A stretch of 64,000 nt of DNA from Symbiodinium natans (lineage: Eukaryota; Sar; Dinophyceae; Suessiales; Symbiodiniaceae), in assembly GCA_905221605.1 (NCBI GenBank), contig CAJNDS010000369.1, positions 602,501 to 666,500 on the forward strand, written 5' to 3'. Position numbers and translations under genes: made by a program. The notes under the pieces are model-generated. The model made no database searches, was not told the DNA's origin, and saw nothing but the letters and a program-made list of their open reading frames with translations. The number at the start of each line of letters is the position of its first letter. Position 1 is the stretch's first letter. Shown piece after piece: positions 61,953 through 64,000 of the stretch.

Positions 61953-64000
61953 GGCGAATGCAGCGGCCTAACTTTGCAGCCTGACTATTTACGACAGCTG
62001 CTGTTTGCAGCGCAGGTCATGAGGTGGCATGTGCTGTCCTGATCAGGTACTTCGAGAGTCGGCCTGCATGAACCTACAGAGAGCGCAAAACACCCCACCC
62101 CCCCCCCCCCCCCCCCCCCTCCCCGAGCTGCGAGACGCCCTGAAGAACGCCTTGACTGTTGCACGCGGCACGCGGTTCTCAAAGAGCCGAGGCTCTTGGG
62201 CCTCCGCTGCCCCCGCGAGCGCCGGCATCTGACCATCCGCGACGAGCGCCGTCGTGACGAGGTGGCCTCCCATGAGAACCCCCGCTAACCTTGAACGCCC
62301 TGAATCCTATAAGCAAAAAGCAGGAACAACAGCGTTTTGGGGTGGTCCAGGTTTCATACCTGCCATTTAAGCTACGTAGCTATGTTGATACATCCCATCT
62401 AGATGTTTCATGACCGGTCGCCGGTTCACACGACAGGCGTGCGGCATGCATCTTGCTTCACCTCCGGATGTTTGTTATATCTTTGAGTACGTAAAAGGCA
62501 CATTGCCTTCTGGCAATGTATCCCGGATCCCCTTTCTCTGTATCTGCTTGTTCTTGTGGCTCAGTGGTGATGCAGTGTGACATAGTGTTGTGTTAGTGTT
62601 TGACGACTGGCATTCACTATGGCGCTTCTCAAGGTCCAAGGGATTATTCCCAGCAAAGCATCCCTAGATCCAAGAAGATCATGAGCTGAGGTGCTGGCTG
62701 CTTTGGCCACGGGCGCTGCTGGCCGCGTGATGATTTCTGGAGCCTTCTTTGCAAATCCGTAGCTTCACTTCTCGGCTGCGTAGCATGGCTCCATGCCACA
62801 TTAGAAGCCTGAAGCAGACTCGCCCCTGAACCAACACAACTCTCCGAACTTAAAAGACCACTCGTTGTGCAGGCTTATGCAAGGCCCCAAACCCTAGCCC
62901 TGAAGCGAAACTGTCCTGAAGCCCCTGACGCGCTCCAATAGAAGGAAACGAGGCTCGGTTCCGTCGTGTCTAGGGGTCAAGGGTCTGAAAGGTTCAATTA
63001 ATGTGTTGCGAATGGCCTAGAGTTCCCCATGTTGTCTTAAAAACTGAAGACCCATGTCATAGTGAGAACCTTCCGACCCAGTCCTTGCCTGCCTTGTGCG
63101 ACTGCGAGAGCCGAAAATTCACGGACTTTTAGATGTCATGCCTCAAAGAAACATTTTGCAGATGAGGACACCTACCGACCACGCCGACCAGCATCTCTGG
63201 CTGGGAGCTGCAATCTTTGGGCAAGGAAAACCGGAGCCGCGAGCTCCAGAAGCTTCTGAAGAAAACCGCACCTCGGCAGCTTACTAAACGATATTCCTGT
63301 AGCTAAAGGGTTGTTCCTCAACCGTTGGCGCATGTTTCCCAAGAAGGCAACCCAAGGACGTCTATTCTTAGGGTACCAAAAGATCCCATAGCAGGTTTTA
63401 GAGCAATAAGCTACCTACCAAGAAACCAAAAAGTAGGTTGCGTTTAAGAATTAAAGTTGTGGTGGCTTTTACTGCTTGCTTTTTGAAAGCTTGCGAAAAT
63501 GCATTCCAGGACCAGTTTCCCATCGAGGCTGTGCTCGAGGGCGATGGGGGCGACCTGGGGCGTCTCAAGTCCTGCCTGAAGGGGTGGCTGCTTGCATGAC
63601 CTAAACCCGAAACCGCGAAAACCCTAAAGCCATAAACCCCTAACCCTGAACCCCCTTAGCCCCTAAACCCTGAACCAGAACAGGCCGATTTGGGGATGAG
63701 GGTTCAGAGATTGTGGCTCAGGGTCGTGGAGCGCACTCCCTGCAGGCAGGTTTCCCCTCAAGGCCTCTAAACTTTTCATGAGAGCTTGTTGCGCGTTCTT
63801 GCTGCTGGGGTGGGGCTGGGCGTTGTTCAGAAAGTCAGGTTCGCCAGTCATCTGGATCTGCCCCCGAGTCAGCTGAACCTGACTTCGCAGCCCCCGCGCG
63901 ACTTCAACGGCAGCCGCTAGATGGAAACTCCGGGTTTCGGGGGTATAGAGATTGATTGCCTCGGCAATCCGAAGCCTGAGTTTTGTACGTTGTCCTTAGA
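61953..64000. other. Host DNA downstream of the TSP1 gene
   Basis: Mostly unique DNA. It holds a long C-run at about 62097-62119, only a few degenerate CCCTAAA words near 63600-63675, and one exon-like island at about 63511-63584 (DQFPIEAVLEGDGGDLGRLK) behind an AG|G acceptor. No gene could be assembled. Open frames over 61985-62273 follow the C-run and are not convincing. Confidence 0.45.

Larger units (their letters stand above)
40371..61706. mobile_element. Integrated Polinton-like virus, apparently complete, 21,336 bp
   Basis: Terminal inverted repeats begin AGTTAGGAATAGGG and end CCCTATTCCTAACT, matching the 5'-AG...CT-3' termini of Polintons, and are flanked by a CAGGG duplication. Between them are about 23 tightly packed AT-rich genes without introns. 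They include double jelly-roll major capsid protein, penton protein, A32-like packaging ATPase, rve integrase, a PolB-like/helicase fusion, lipase, S74 fibre and GIY-YIG nucleases. This gene set defines Polinton-like viruses/Mavericks. Virophage-type morphogenesis genes without a recognisable protease are the main deviation. The sharp base-composition change at both borders and the almost identical TIRs indicate a recent insertion. Confidence 0.95.

Noticed and set aside
40371-61706. Bacterial phage or plasmid contamination (because of S74 fibre, GIY-YIG and compact genes)
   Set aside because: Capsid, penton and ATPase types, rve integrase, TIRs and target duplication fit eukaryotic PLVs, and no ribosome binding sites precede the genes.
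1-64000. tRNA, rRNA or other structured RNA genes
   Set aside because: I saw no convincing cloverleaf with A/B boxes or rRNA core sequence; a covariance-model scan would be needed to exclude small ones.

Overview
The window looks like nuclear DNA of a dinoflagellate (for example a Symbiodiniaceae- or Polarella-like alga). The reasons are dense interstitial TTTAGGG/CCCTAAA tracts, genes cut into very short exons by many small introns, frequent GC-AG and GA-AG introns whose acceptor reads AG|G, a pentatricopeptide gene of dinoflagellate style, and hairpin-like introner elements that supply the introns. The lineage is inferred from these traits, not from a search.

Host DNA occupies 1-40370 and 61707-64000. 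I could rebuild four spliced genes from exon logic: a coiled-coil/MATH-like/BTB-BACK protein (893-2732, 4 exons, 501 aa), a TPR co-chaperone-like protein (13991-16880, 12 exons, 336 aa), the ALG7/DPAGT1 GlcNAc-1-phosphotransferase that starts N-glycan synthesis (about 20590-24490, 8 exons), and the 3' part of a thrombospondin type 1 repeat gene (39576-61952). Two host genes are uninterrupted: a PPR protein (30289-31530) and a nuclease-like protein with seven nearly identical 231-bp zinc-finger repeats (36003-38306). The rest of the host DNA is telomere-like arrays, introner copies, microsatellites, a G-rich minisatellite and isolated exon-like islands that I could not assign.

From 40371 to 61706 lies a 21,336-bp, strongly AT-rich, apparently complete Polinton-like virus (PLV/Maverick type). 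It has 437-bp terminal inverted repeats with one mismatch and a 5-bp target duplication CAGGG. It carries the morphogenesis set (double jelly-roll major capsid protein, penton/minor capsid protein, A32/FtsK-like packaging ATPase), a retroviral-type integrase, and a 1298-aa protein that appears to join a divergent family B DNA polymerase, an SF1 helicase and an HNH-like tail. It also has a class 3-like lipase, an S74-capped fibre, three GIY-YIG nucleases, several small C2H2 zinc-finger proteins, a DUF5754-like gene with a frameshift, and unknown genes. I saw no protease.

The PLV genes form four blocks: leftward 40811-45499, rightward 45541-51419, leftward 51448-52823, rightward 52860-61264. 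They have AT-rich promoters directly before the ATG and perfect or near-perfect palindromes at several gene ends. That layout resembles the hairpin 3' ends of giant-virus and virophage transcripts and suggests transcription by, or parasitism of, a giant virus. The whole element sits inside a GA-AG intron of the TSP1 gene, so splicing could in principle leave the host gene intact.
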